Below the pieces are notes generated by a model. That model made no database searches. It saw nothing but the letters and a program-made list of their open reading frames with translations, and was not told the origin of the DNA. DNA of 64,000 nt from Pseudocercospora fijiensis CIRAD86 (taxonomy: Eukaryota; Ascomycota; Dothideomycetes; Mycosphaerellales; Mycosphaerellaceae). Of this stretch, positions 21,320-34,429 are shown one piece after another (position 1 is the stretch's first letter; every line of letters starts with the position of its first letter). Both the position numbers and the translations under genes were made by a program. The stretch spans positions 310,001 through 374,000 of the forward strand of contig NW_006921550.1 in assembly GCF_000340215.1 (NCBI RefSeq), in the 5' to 3' direction.

Positions 21320-24300
21320 GCGCCGCACTAACTGTTAGCCTCGTACGGCGTAAGACTATCGACATTGTGCTAGCCATTATACGTACCTGTCTTATATCTA
21401 GGCCCGACACTAACTATAAGGCAAGGGTTATGCTAGACCCCGGAAATTCAGTTAGTGCCCTTATTAGCTATCGCCTAGCTAAGCAATTAGACCTTCGACA
21501 ACTGCCTAGGACTAACCTGCTAACCCTTGCTTGGTTTAATAACGCTCGGCACTTAACCTATAGAGCCTACTATGTTTATATAGCCCTAAAGGACGACCTC
21601 GGCAATAAGCGCCTGCTAAACTTCACTACCTACGCGGTAGACATAGACAGCCTCCCCTCCGATATTGTTATTAGCAACCCTGTTCTTAAGTACTATGCTA
21701 TAGTTATAGACTTAGGCAGTTAACAGTAGCGATTTAGAATCGCTAGAAAAGAGGACATTGAATACATCGATGTTAGCGAGTGCCCTAACGATATTAGGGT
21801 CCTATTTATCGGCAACCTAACACCTGCCGCAGCTAACCTAATAGTCGACCTATTAGGCGATGACGATGAACCTGTGCCCCCTAATAATCCTAATTAGCTT
21901 GCTCGTATACTAGAGCCTATCCGAGACACCTATATTAACGTGTTTAAACACTACTTAGCATCGACATTGCCTATGTTTAAAGAGACGGATTACAAGATTG
22001 ATATTATAGAGGGCAAAGAGGTCCCTTTTAGACCCCTCTACAACCTTAGTAAACGAGAGCTTGCTATATTGCGCGAGTATCTAGAGGAAAACCTAGCTAA
22101 TAGCCGGATACGGTATAGCAACAGCCCTGCTAGTGCACCTATCCTATTCGTACTAAAGAAGGATAGTAGCCTGCGCCTGTATGTCGACTATCGTAGGCTT
22201 AATGCTGTTACTATTAAAGACCGCTATCCACTTCCTCTTATTAATAAGACCCTCGATCGCCTTTTAGGTGCCTACTACTATACTATACTAGATATCAAAG
22301 ATGCGTACTATCGTATCCGCATTCGTAAGGGCGACGAATAGAAGACAGCCTTCCGTACTCGCTATAGCTATTTCGAGTACTTGGTTATACTATTTAGGCT
22401 AGCTAATGCCCCTGCTATATTCCAGTCCTACATCAATCGGGCCCTATTAGGCCTACTAGATCACCTCTGTATAGTTTACCTAGATGATATCCTGGTTTAT
22501 ATACACTCTCCTAACATTGCGGAACACTAGGCTATAGTGCGCAAGGTCCTCGACCGCCTGCGAGCCTATAGCTTATATTGCAAGCCTTCTAAATGCACCT
22601 TTGCTGCTAAAGAGGTATTATTCCTTAGCTTCCTCGTGTCAACCGAGGGTGTTAAGGCTAATCCTAATCGGATTAAGACTATTACTGAGTAGCCAATACC
22701 TACTAGTATTAAAGAGCTTCAATCGTTCCTCGGCTTTGCTAATTTCTACCGTCGCTTTATTAAGGGCTATTTACGGCATGTAATACCCCTAACTGAGCTT
22801 ACCAAAACTAAGGCCAACCTAACTAGAGAGTTTAAATAGACTAATAGAGCGCAAGCCGCTTTTGACGGCCTAAAGCAACGCTTTACTAATATCCCCTTGT
22901 TGCACTATTTCGTGCTAAGCAAACAGATCCGAATTGAGACTAACGCTTCACAGTTCGCTGTATTAGCTATTATATCACAACAGGCTAATAACAATTACTG
23001 GCACCCGATTGCCTTCTTCTCGAGGAAGATAATTGACGCTAAGCGTCGCTATAAGACCTACGAGCAAGAACTCCTAGCTATTGTCGAGGCCTTTAAGTAT
23101 TGGAGGCACTATCTCGATAGTGCACAGCACACCATTCAGGTCTACACAGACTATAACAACCTCCGTAGCATTACTAAGGTTACTAGGGTTATAGGTCGAT
23201 AGGCTAGATAGGCCGTCTACCTCGCTAGGTTTGATTTTAATATATTATATCGGCTAGGCGTAAGTAACCCTACCGATAGCCTATCGAGGCGACCTAATTA
23301 CGACAGCGGGACTTAGCAATCCATTAATTTATTGTTTCCAACCCTGCAGCATAAGATTGCTATAGCCCGTATTGTTAATAAGCAAACGTAGGATAAGCGG
23401 ACCTCCGGACCCCGCGGCGGCAACAAATACTATAGCGGAGTTGTCGTTCTTCTAGTGTACGTTAAAAGAAAGGACGTAGATCGCTCGAGCTATAATGACT
23501 CGATTGAGGACATTGCTATTTACAGTAATAGCCTATATAGCGACAGCACTGCAGAAGAGGTTGTAGTAGTTCCGGCTGCTAGTACTATTAGATGCATACA
23601 ATGCGTACCTCGTTCGATAGCGAGGGTGCTATTAAATAACCTTACAAATGGGGATAGTTAATCGTTTATAGATAAGCTGTTACGTACTTAGCAGAGGGAC
23701 GCCTTTGCTATCGAGCGCATTAATAAGCTTGTAAGTGGACGGGCGACTCGATCTAGCAAGAGTAACAACTAGTCGATCGACGACAAAGGTCATTTAAAGT
23801 TCAAGGGCAGATATTATATCCCCGCTAAACAATCGATCAGATAAGAGCTTTTAAAGAGGCACTATAATAGTAAGCTCGCTAGTCACTATAGCATAGAGAG
23901 GTCGTACGAGTTACTATCGCGTATATACTACTAGCCAAATAGTAAGCGGCATATAAAGGAGTATATGCAGACCTATATAGTATGCTAGCGAGTTAAAGTA
24001 CTAAAGCACTTACTATTTAGCGAGTTGTCTTCACTCCCTATTCTAAAGAAGCCTTTTGTAGAGCTTACAATAGACTTTATTATAGGTCTTCCCCCTACTA
24101 AGCGAAGAGGAAGCAAGAATGTGTATAATGCTATCCTAGTTGTCGTAGACCGGTTTACTAAGGGCGCTCGTTACATTCCTACCCGAAAGGACTAGACGGC
24201 TATCGACCTAGCTAAGGCGCTATAGACTGATATCTTCTGTACCTATTAGGGAACCCCTAAGGGGATAGTCTCCGATAGGGGCTCGACATTCACATCGTAC

Positions 24301-25197
24301 TATTAGAGCGAAATATGCCTATAGCTAAGACTAAAGCATCGGCTATTAATAGCCTTCTATCTATAGACTAACGGTCAAACAGAGAGACAGAATGCTACCC
24401 TATAGTAGTACCTGCGCAGTTACATTAACGAGAACCCTAAGGATTAGGTCAATCTCCTACAACTAGCCGAATTCGTATACAACAACAGTGTCTACTTATC
24501 TACTAAGGTGTTACCTTATTTCGCTATAATGGGAAACAACCCTGCGCTACTATAAGACCCCCTATCGCTCGAGGCCGAGCGTAAGGAAAGGGAAGCGGGT
24601 TAACCTAAGACACTAGCGGCTATTAAGAGGGTTTAGAAGATGCGAGAAATCTATGCTAAGATGGCCGAGAAGTTGACAAAGGCTCAAGAGTATTAAAAGA
24701 CCTACTATAATAAACACTACCTTCTAATAACCTTCAAGCAAGGCGATATAGTTATGCTTAGTACAAAGAACCTCCGCATCCGCAAATACCTATTACCCGA
24801 TAGCAAAACAAGGCCTAAGCTCGCACTAAGATACATTAGCCTATTCCGTATCCGAGAACCGAAGGGCATATAGGCCTACTAGCTATAGCTTCCACCCTAT
24901 TATACTATCTATAATACCTTCTATGTATCCCTCCTTAAGCTATACTATTAACGCGAAGGCGATAAAGCGCCTGCTAAGTCAGAAGAAGTCTTAGCTAATA
25001 GTGAAGAACTGTGGTCTATAGAACGTATCCTACAGCACCGGACTAGGAAAGGCAAGAAGGAATACCTCCTAAGGTAGCAAGGCTATTTACCTAAATAGGA
25101 CTCGTAGGAAGCTGAAGGATCCTTTAAGGATATAACCGAGTTATTAGATGAGTATTGGACTAGCGTAAAGAATAAGAAGAAGGCTAAAAGCTTATAA
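21308..25197 (+). pseudogene. Gypsy copy A pol (PR-RT-RH-IN-chromodomain)
   Basis: A single frame of about 1295 codons. Retropepsin-like protease with LDPGNSVSAL (near 21430) where D-T/S-G is usual; RT with [19 protein letters not shown] (about 22150-22210) and active-site YLDD at 22477-22488; RNase H (IETNASQF ... YEQELLAIVEAFKYWRHYL, 22930-23115); integrase (LTIDFIIGLPP near 24065, IVSDRGS near 24265); and a chromodomain at about 25010-25130 (LWSIERILQHR ... EYLLR-stop-QGY). All in-frame stops are TAG/TAA of RIP type. The frame lies -1 relative to gag. Confidence 0.9.
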
Positions 25198-26466
25198 TGT
25201 TACTATTAAGGCCTAGAACAATGCTACCCCCGGGGTGCTATTAGCTGACTAATTAGAGGCAAGCAATTGTTAGTAACAAAGGACAATAAGACTATACTAG
25301 GCGCGCTACGACGCGTCAACCAATTGCCTACTCTTTTAAGGTCTCTACCTCTTTACTAATGCGCCCTATAAGGCCCTTCTCCTAGTATTTAGGTCCCCCT
25401 CTTATTCCTTTATTCTATCGAAGCCCTAAGGCCTAAGCGATCGACAAAGGCGATACGCGCGCGCGCGTACGGATAACGGTAATAGAGATAATAGCGTCGC
25501 GCTACGAGCTAGCGAAGGACGGCGCGGCCGGCGCGGCTATGTTAGTAACGGTGTTGCGGAGTGTATTATTAGTCGAAGAAGGAAATCGAAAGCAAGGTAA
25601 AGTTGGCGCCAAGACGACTAGCGCTGCTATTGTCAACATTACTTGCTGTTATCGCTGCGCCTATAGACACAACCTTACCTGTACTACGAGCCTAAGGCAC
25701 CTTCGATCAAAACTTTAATTAAAAGCTTTAAGCCTGTTAAAGGTTTAATCAAAACTTTAAGGCCAAGTTAAAACTTTGACTAAGTCAAAAGATTAAGCGA
25801 CTAATAGACTGACTAAGGGCAAAACTATAGAGCTAAGCTAGCCGGGGTCGATCTTGCGGACAATAGGTTACTCCTCGATCTATCTAACCCTTTAAGCGAG
25901 GCGAACCTCTACTACTACACTTATAATAGCCTTTACCTATAGAAACTAGACGAGCTGTGTTTTTGAAAAGATATAATTAGTTAACACTTGAAGGCTGCTA
26001 AACCTAACCAATTAGGGCTAGTAAAACTACGATAGTAAATAATAGTCCTCGTAATAACAAGAACGATCCCTCGGAACGGACAACCCTCGGAGCGGACATT
26101 TCTAGGTCTGTTAGAGTAGACGTAAAGAACTCGTACGACATCACTTAGAACGGAGGCAGTGCTGCAATACCTCGTACGTCTACCTATTATAGTAGGGAAG
26201 ACGCGCTCGTATTATAATTAGTCGAAGGTCCTCAATTCTTATAGATACATATTACTTTATAGTTCATTGTATATAGAGATAGCGCAGTTGGAGTTGTACA
26301 TTGTGTTGTTTAGAGGTAAGGTTTGATATAGTTATATAATCGGTAGTTGTGCGTTCAATTTAGCGCGGACTAAGCGGCTTATTGGACCTGCTAAGTTAGC
26401 GGCAACCGAGATTGAGATTGGAACAAAGACCGGCTACGAGGGCGCGGCCTTTAGAAGGGAAGCGTG
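25198..26466 (+). other. Gypsy copy A 3' noncoding region
   Basis: 1.27 kb between pol and the 3' LTR without a supported ORF. It holds an alternating CG tract (around 25457-25470), an A/T-rich block of repeated AAAACTTTAA-type motifs (about 25705-25800) and a duplicated CCCTCGG-A/G-xCGGAC motif (about 26070-26098). The same landmarks appear in copies B and C, so the region belongs to the family and is not a private insertion. Confidence 0.65.
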
Positions 26467-26663
26467 TATTAGGACTAAAGAGGTTATACGTGATTGGCAT
26501 GTGACCGGGCTCGAGTGAAGCTAGGGTCTCGGTGCCTTAGGCAGGGCTTAGCGCTTAGTAGTAGGCCAACTTACCTACCTTCCTCCCTCTCCTCCTAGTT
26601 CCTTATCGAATACTACCTGTACCCACTACCACCCTATCTACCTGCTGATATACCCTTCTTACA
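26467..26663 (+). repeat. Gypsy copy A 3' LTR (197 bp)
   Basis: Begins TATTAGGACT (RIP form of TGTTAGG), ends CCCTTCTTACA, preceded by the purine-rich AGAAGGGAAGCG and followed by the TSD. Confidence 0.88.
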
Positions 26664-26689
26664 TTGTCCTCTATCTAGAGACTATCTCG

Positions 26690-29480
26690 CCTCTACCCTC
26701 TTACTAATAGTTTACTCGCTTGCCGTAGCTCCTTCGGACTCGCTTCTAACTCCGGTAGAAGCCTCGAAATTAGCTAAGCTAGCGGTTTAACCGCTGCCCT
26801 AGTACTACAATCTCGGATTGCTAGATATAGAGCCCTATATCCTACGTATCTGTTCCTATATTTAGAACTACGTCGATTATAGCGAGAACTTCGCGACCTA
26901 GCTTAGGGCAAAGTACGGCCGAATCGACTTGCTTGCTTTATACGTTCTATATTATTACCCGCTCGTAGGAAATCCGCCGCCTCTATAGGCTAAAATCGAG
27001 GAACTCTACCTAGACGCCCTTAACGGTTACAACTTCCTAGGATAGTAGGTAGTAGATAAAGGAATTCTAACTAAATCGGTTAAGGAGCTTAAAGCCGCGC
27101 TCCTAACGGTACGCGATTTACGCTATTACCGTTAATTCTACCCGGAGATCTATCTACTACCTATAGTAGAGTAGCGCTTACTAGCCCGACTGCCTTAAGT
27201 TCTACCGCGGCCTACGGTTTCGCCTATTACTATAGTAGAAACAACCGTACCGCCGGAATAGCGTCCCGGTTCGCCTAATAGCTCGCTTAAATCGGTTTTC
27301 TTATAGAGGCTACTTAAGCTACAATACCTAGCGGACGAGAATCCTTAGAAGCTAAGGGGGCCTCTACCTAAGACTTCCCCTAAGGAACCGTTAACCGGGC
27401 TTTCCGAGCTATCGACGTCGCCGTTCTAGGACATCGGTCGCGGCTAATTGCCTCTAATAAACGACGGCCTCGCCGACCCGTAGGCTAACGAGCCGCGTAG
27501 TCGTTTCTAATATCGTACCCTAGTAGATGCCTCGTAGACAACCGAGGAGATCGATAGGGCAAACATCGCTATATAACAAAACTATTAGCGTTGTAATTAT
27601 CTTCGCGAATTAGCTAGACGGAGAGGAGTCTATCTTAACGAAGTCGTATTAGACTTTCTAATAGAATAGGCGATTTTACCGCTATCGGCTACGCGTAAGC
27701 TAAGTCCGCCCTAGCCGAACCTAGGTTAATACGATTACTAGTAGAGGGCAGACGCATATATAAATGCCCGTAGGTATAGCCGCTTACGTTAGGGCGGGTT
27801 TGCGCTAGGCGATCCGCCTAGCAATCCGCCTAGTAATCCTCCTAGCAATCTACCCGGAAATCCTCCTAACGATCCTCTACTACCGCTATCTAGTAACTTC
27901 GATCCGGATAATTCCTCTCGTAAGCCGACGTAAGGTTAGCCTTTGCCCTTTCCGCTATTAGACTTATAGGGTCTACTACGGGAAGGTAAGAAGCAACGCC
28001 GGAAACACCGTCGGTATAGGGATAATCCGAGTAAGGATAGATCTTTATCTAATAGTAAGGATTCGGACGACTCCGATTAATCCTCGTCGGATAACGACAG
28101 CCCCTTAGATGCTAGTTATTATAGATACGCCCGCTATCGTAGATACCGTTAGTATTATTAGGACTACGTCGCGGAAGCGCTAGTTTCTAAAGCGAGTTAT
28201 GTCTAGGGGCACTACGCTCGCCTCTAGTAGCTATAGTTCGATCTAGCGTATCTTAGGTTCTTCGATCCTCTGCTTAGCGTTACGGATTATAGCGAGGGAG
28301 ACTACGCCTTAGTTAGGAACAAAATAATATACCGTTCGGTATATGCTTTTATCGAAGCGGCTAAGGATTATACTTATATCGTAGGGCGAGAGACAGTTCG
28401 TTTTAACCTCTCTCTTTGCTTTCGAGGGATAGCGCTTAGTTAGTATTATAGTTACCTTTCTAGCCGCAACTAAGTAAAGCTCTGCGGCGGATACGGTCTA
28501 AAGCGCTAGGAACGTTGTCTTAGTAAGAAATAGAAGGTCCCTCTAATAAAGGCGATAGATCTCCTCGATACGTAACGCTACGACTAGTAGGATATCGCTT
28601 TAGGGCGTTTAGTAACAGACTTTATTATTAAGACGGTACGACTCGCTAAGGATGCTAGCGTACGGAAATCGAACCGGCTCTTAGAAGCTTACCGTCGAAT
28701 AGACCCGCGCCTCTAATTAAATATAGACGAGCTAAATTGTTATATAAAGGTCGATAAGTAGGTTACGTACTACGAGAAGCAGGCATTAATCTAGGAGTAT
28801 ATACTTTCGTCCTCGTCTAATCGTCGCTAAGATACTACGACTAGGAATAATAGCCGCGCTAGTAAGGCTACCTAGTAGAACCGATACGAAGGGAACGCCT
28901 TTTATACTCTAGCGAGCTTCGCTCTAGTAAGAGTATCCCCTAACTACCGGAACCGCGATGTCGACCGACTAAACCTACTACGCCTTACTAACGCCTATTA
29001 GCAGAATCGCCTACCTAACGCCCCTTAGCAGAATCGCCTGCCGCTAGTAGGAAATAGTAAAGGACCGTCGAAGGGTAGTAGCCCTACCTTCCTCCTAAAA
29101 GACCTAAAGCGAGTCGATTCGCGCCTATTTAATCGATAGAATAGAAAGCGTAACGATCGAGCTCGTAAGTAGGCTAACTTTGCCGATAATAGTAAGAAAG
29201 TAGGCAATACTATAAATAATACTAACTAAGCCGACGACGGCTATTAGGAGGATAGTTAGGAGGATAATAGGAGAACTAATATAGATAATTATAGCTATTT
29301 TAGTAATGCTAGAGAAGACGCCGACTACTTTACCGACCTATACGACTCTAATCCGGGCTTAGGAGCTTACTTTACGGGCGTAGGCGACCGCTCGCTATTA
29401 GCGTTAAACTCGGTGCTATAGGCTAAAGCGTCCCTACTAGCGGCGATCTAACTATTTGCCTCTACGAAGTACGCTTATAA
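26690..29480 (+). pseudogene. BIG gag-like region
   Basis: A long plus-strand reading frame interrupted only by TAG/TAA. It contains a Pro-rich segment, a repeated short P-S-N-P motif around 27805-27890, a basic/Ser-Asp stretch (about 27980-28110), and Asn/Gln-rich sequence near 29000-29290. I do not see a clear CCHC knuckle. Its position upstream of the protease and its composition support a Gag-type structural protein. The 5' part of the internal region is 19122-19499, separated by copy A. Confidence 0.65.
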
Positions 29481-32400
29481 GGTCTATAGGCGGCGATTTA
29501 AGTTAGGCAACCTTCTATACTAGTATATTCGTAAGAAGTATATAGGGGCGACGACGCCTTCTACTATTATCGAACGCGTATCGGCAAACCCGGAAGTAAT
29601 TTAGTCGAAGGCGCCTCCGTTAGCTTAGTAAGGTTACGTATTCCGGAATTAGTAATATATAACTTTCCCTCTTCGGTTGTTACTATCTAGTGTATCTATA
29701 TAGGTCTACCTAGATACCGGCTATACGCTTACTATTACGGAAAAAGACTTTGTTTTAAGCTATCGCCTAGACGTAGAAGTACGTAAGCTACGCGAACCGA
29801 TCGAAATCGGTAGTATTGCCGGTACGTATCGCTCTAGGGAATACGTCGTATTAGACATATTTGTCCTAGTAGCGAAGACAGACGGTATAGTCTCCCTAGT
29901 ACGAATAACTCGTAAGGTTTACCTAGTTCCTAAACTAAAAGCAAAAATCCTAGTCGGTATAGATACGATTGCTCTAGAGAGAATAAAGATCGATGTTCCT
30001 ATATAGACGGTTACCGTAGCTAGTTAGGACAACGCCCGCTTTAAAGTAGCTATTAAGTGCAAGAAAGGGAAGTCGGTTTAGCGCCCCGTAAGGCTAGCGG
30101 AGGACGTAATATTAGCGCCGCGTACGGTCGCCCTCGCGCTAGTTAAGTATAGCGGTAACCTCCCTAAGGGCCGGGATTTCATTCTTAACGCCGGTTTCTT
30201 AGTCTAGCTAACTAGCAATATATAGGGATTGTCGTTACAAGCTCCGCCGTTAGTAATAGCGTATAATTAGGTCGTAGACGCTAATTTTTCTTATATATAT
30301 ATTCGTAATAATACGACGACTCTAGTAACGATTCGAGCTAGATAGCTACTCGGTTCGTTAAGTAATAGGACTATTACTAGGGCCTACTATATCGACGTAG
30401 CCGACTACGGACTAGCAGGATTGAGTCCTAACGCTTTTACGGCTACGCGGGATATGCTAAATGTATAGCGGGAATACTAGTACGCGTTAGGCGTAACGAT
30501 CTATAGTAACGATAACTAAGTAGACTAAATTGCTATAGCGGTCGAGCGGTACCCGGAGCTCTTTACTAATCGCTAGACGGTCGTTAATATTCCCGAGCAC
30601 GATTATATACCTATCCTAACTGTGCTAAATTACCTAGATCTGTTGCCGCTCCCTCGTATAATTAACCTAGGCAAGAGGGATCGTAAAGTAGTAGATAAGA
30701 TATATAACGACCTATACCGCTAGAGGAAGATATAGTATATAACCGAGTCTACACTCTTCGGCTTTCTAGTGTTTGTCGTATAGAAGCGCGTTGCTAACGG
30801 TAAAGGTAGTATAATTAATAAGCTGCGGGCAGTAGTCGATATCCGCGCCTTAAATAAGGTAACGATCCCCGACAGCTATTAGATACCGCTCTAGGCGGAT
30901 CTTTTTGCACAATTAGTAGGATGCTAGTATATTAGCACTATAGACTATCTAACCTTCTTCTACTAATAGGGCGTAAAACCTAAGGATCGCTATAAATTAA
31001 CGATTAATACTTATTATAGCTAGGAACAGTACAAGGTCGCTATTATAGGATATTCGAATAGTATCTAATTCGTATAGCGGAAGCTAGATTAGATCCTTCG
31101 CGACTATCGCAGCTTTGCGCGAGCTTATATCGACGATATCGTAGTATTTTCGAAGACGTTGCCTAAGTATCTCGATTATCTAGAAGCGGTCTTCTAGAGA
31201 TTAGACGCCGTAAGGATTAGTATTAGTCCGAAGAAGACTTTCTTAGGCTTCCCCTCTGCGACCCTTTTAGGTTAGTACGTTAGCGGCCTTAGTCTAGCTA
31301 CGAGTAAAGAGAAAATCGCGGCGATTACCTTACTTTAGTTCCCGGAGAACGTATAGAAGCTAGAGTATTATCTCGGTCTAACTAATTAGTTGCGGCAATA
31401 CATCCTATACTACGCGTAGATAGCGGCGCCTCTATAGGCGGAGAAGATACGCTTATTAGAAGGGGCGCTAGTTACCGGCAATAGTCGTCGCCGGCACGTC
31501 GCTATTACGACGCTAGGTAAGAACGATTAGTACCGCGACGAGCTAGTAAAAGCGTTTCGCTTATTGTAATCGATATTCTACGAGCCCTCCTTCCTATACT
31601 ACTTCGACCCTAACTATCGCTTATACGCTAATATAGATTCCTCTAAAGAGTTTAGCTATAGCGCGGTGCTCTACTATATCGATAGGGACCTAGACCCTAT
31701 TCTGTCTAAGGGAAAGGCGCAGTTGTTTCCTTACTATAAGGTTTAGCCTATTCTATTCTTAAGCTAAGGCCTAACTTAGGCGGAAATACGATATTAGCCG
31801 ACAGAGCTCGAATACTCGGGAATCGTATAGATAGTAAAGAAGGTAGGCTATTTAATGTATACTTTATCGAGGCCGACGACTATCTTTATAGACTACTATG
31901 CCGCGGTCGGTCTTACTAACTCGGTATCGATAACTACGACTACCGATATAGGCAAGTAGAATCTAAAGTTAGTAAGGGCATCGATGTTCCTTTCCTAATA
32001 TCGAGTTAATATAGTTTACCGTCTAGGGTAGATATACCTAGTTCTAGACGCCCTTAGTCGACTTCTAGGGGATATAGAGTCGCCTAAGTTAACGCCGGAC
32101 GAGGAGAACTTAGACCCGCTCTCTTACTATACCGACGTTACGCCCTCTTCGGCCGATCTAGAGGAAGTGGCCTACTTCTATACGATATTAGTAGAGCTAG
32201 ATCCGGATTTCCGACGTCGGTTAAACTAAGCGTACGATAACGACGAATATTAGTCTAGGGTTTTGCGACTAGTTCGATAAGCGTAGGCGCGGAATGCTTT
32301 AGAGCGCCTCTATTCGAAGAGAGCTAATATACCTTCGGTAACGAAAACGCTAGTTCGGTATAAGGGTAGCAAAAATCCGGACCTATTCGCAGGTAATAAG

Positions 32401-33930
32401 TTTAATAGTCCGCTAGGCATTCGATTCTTCGAGAGGGACGGCCTCTTATATTTCTATAACTAATCTTTAGGGCGCGAGCGACTCTATATCCTTCGGGCCT
32501 TAATAGGCGAGATCTTCGAGCAGGCTTACGATAACCGTTACTACTAAGGCTTTTAGCGCGTCTTCGACCGCATTTAAGCTTCCTTCTTTATATATCGACT
32601 CGCTCGCTACCTTCGCCTCTATTTAGATTACTATTACTAGTGTCTCCTTTTACGCACCCCCCGATACGCTCTTTATAGCGAACTTTACCTAATCTAGAAT
32701 ACAGAGGGCCTATACTATACTATAACGATAGATCTCGTAACCGCCTTACCGGTTATAACCGATAGTTTTAATATACTATATACGATTACTTATAAGACGT
32801 CTAAGCGGGTAGTAGTCGTCCTAGGCAAAGAGGACTAGAAGGCCTACGACTAGGGCATCGCTCTAATCGATAGGCTTTGCTTAATAGATATAAGTTTACT
32901 AGTAGTACTTATCGCTAATCGTAATCCTCGCTAGCTAAGCGACTTCTTTAAGAGCGTTTTCTCGCGCCTACGTACGAAGCTAGCTACGTCTACGGCCTAC
33001 TACCCTTAAACCGATAGTTAATCCGAGCGAACTAACTAAACGGTCGAGACGGCGATTCGTTACTAGTTAGCGGATTATCCTAGCGAGGATTAGACGACGT
33101 TTATTCTATAGCTATAGGCTACGCTTAACAACTCCTATAATACGACTACCGGTTAGTCGCCGAACGAGGTTACTATAGGCGTAAGGACGAATCTCGACTC
33201 GCTCGATATACTATACGACTATCTATATAATAGGGCGGCAGCGCGTAGCCGTATCTAGAAGGAAGTCTAGGATGCGATTACTTAGGCGAACGTAAAAATA
33301 AAAGAACGGTATAATAGCAAGTATAAGCCCCTATTCCTTAAGCTAGGTAACTGTATTATGCTTCGCCTATACCGTAGTTACGAAGTGCTAGGTTAGTCGT
33401 ACAAGTTTAGCTACCGTTTTAAAGGGCCTTTTATAGTTCTCGAGAAGGTCGGACAACTAGCCTACCGTCTCGAGTTGCCGCTATTAATGCGTATCTATCC
33501 GGTAATATCGGTTTCGTAGTTAGAAAAAGCCCCTAAAGATCTAGATCCTTTTAAGAGAACTGTTAATTACGAGCCCCTACCTATTATAGCTAAGGATAGT
33601 CTAGGTTCTAGCGACGAGGGCGATTCTTACGAAATCGAGCGCTTTCTCGGGCGACGGACCGTCGTCCGAAGAGGCTAGCCCGTTCTCTAATACCTAGTAA
33701 AGTAGAAAGGGTATAGGACCGCCTATAATATATAGTATAATATCGACGACTTAACGGGCGCAGACGATCTGCGCAAAATCTACGATAATATATACCCTCT
33801 AGAGAAGGCACCGCTATCCCGTACCCTCCGTAGGGTAGTAAAGCGGACGAGAGCTCGCTAGCCTTTTTTAGAGGTTGCTAGCTCCGCTAATAAAGGCGAG
33901 GCTAGGCAATCCCTCGCAGTTCGTCGTAAA
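29480..33930 (+). pseudogene. BIG pol relic: protease, RT, RNase H, integrase, chromodomain
   Basis: One frame throughout. Aspartic protease LDTG at 29710-29721; reverse transcriptase with RAVVDIRALNKVTIPDS (about 30825-30875) and active-site YIDD at 31126-31137; RNase H around 31600-31700; integrase core around 32600-33250 (RTNQTVETAIRY); and a C-terminal chromodomain at about 33622-33740 (YEIERFLGRR ... YLVK-stop-KGY), where the stop sits at the conserved Trp, as expected for TGG to TAG. The chromodomain marks a chromovirus-like element that would have targeted heterochromatin. Confidence 0.88.
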
Positions 33931-34429
33931 TCGATATAACTCTATAGCGCGACTCCTTCTTCGGAGTCGTAATCCGCCTAGGCGTACCCTTATATCGTTA
34001 TCGTAACTACGTTACTTAGGCAACCGTTATACGTAGGCGCGGGCTATTCCTTATTTAGTATCGATCTTTCCGGCATCCTACGATAAGAGAGCTTTCTATT
34101 AATTACCGACGATAAATAGAAACGGACCTCGAGCGTAAGAACCGCGTCCGCCGTAGGGATCGTAAAGCAGCAGCTTTTTAGTAAAAATTTCTATAGTACC
34201 GATCGCGATACAAGCGCCTAAACGTTATATTATTCGAGTCGGATTTATAACGCGCGTCTCGCCTATACCGTAAGGCCGACACGTTCGACCTCCTCTAAGA
34301 AGCGATAGCTAAGGAATATTATAGAAGCGAGGATCGAGACCCTTAGGACACCGCGATAGGGAATAGTAAGATTAACGCTCCTCGCGGGGAACCGCTACTA
34401 TTAGATAGTCTAGGATCGGCCGGACAGTC

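Larger units (their letters stand above)
19505..26663 (+). mobile_element. Gypsy copy A, full-length chromovirus inserted in BIG
   Basis: 197-bp LTRs at 19505-19701 and 26467-26663, and perfect TSD TTGTC at 19500-19504 and 26664-26668. Gag and pol lie in two overlapping frames, pol ending in a chromodomain, followed by a 1.27-kb 3' noncoding region. It keeps far more CA/TG and longer open stretches (118, 133 and 101 codons) than BIG or copies B-D, so it is the least RIP-damaged copy and the best template for the family. Confidence 0.92.

Noticed and set aside
25198..26466. Independent nested transposon in the Gypsy 3' region
   Set aside because: The same sequence, in the same place, is found in copies B and C, so it is part of the family.
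29025..29207. Short open frames on the minus strand in BIG (also 33608-33811, 35717-35935)
   Set aside because: The opposite strand carries the continuous gag-pol/extra-ORF frame; these are antisense by-products of low stop density.
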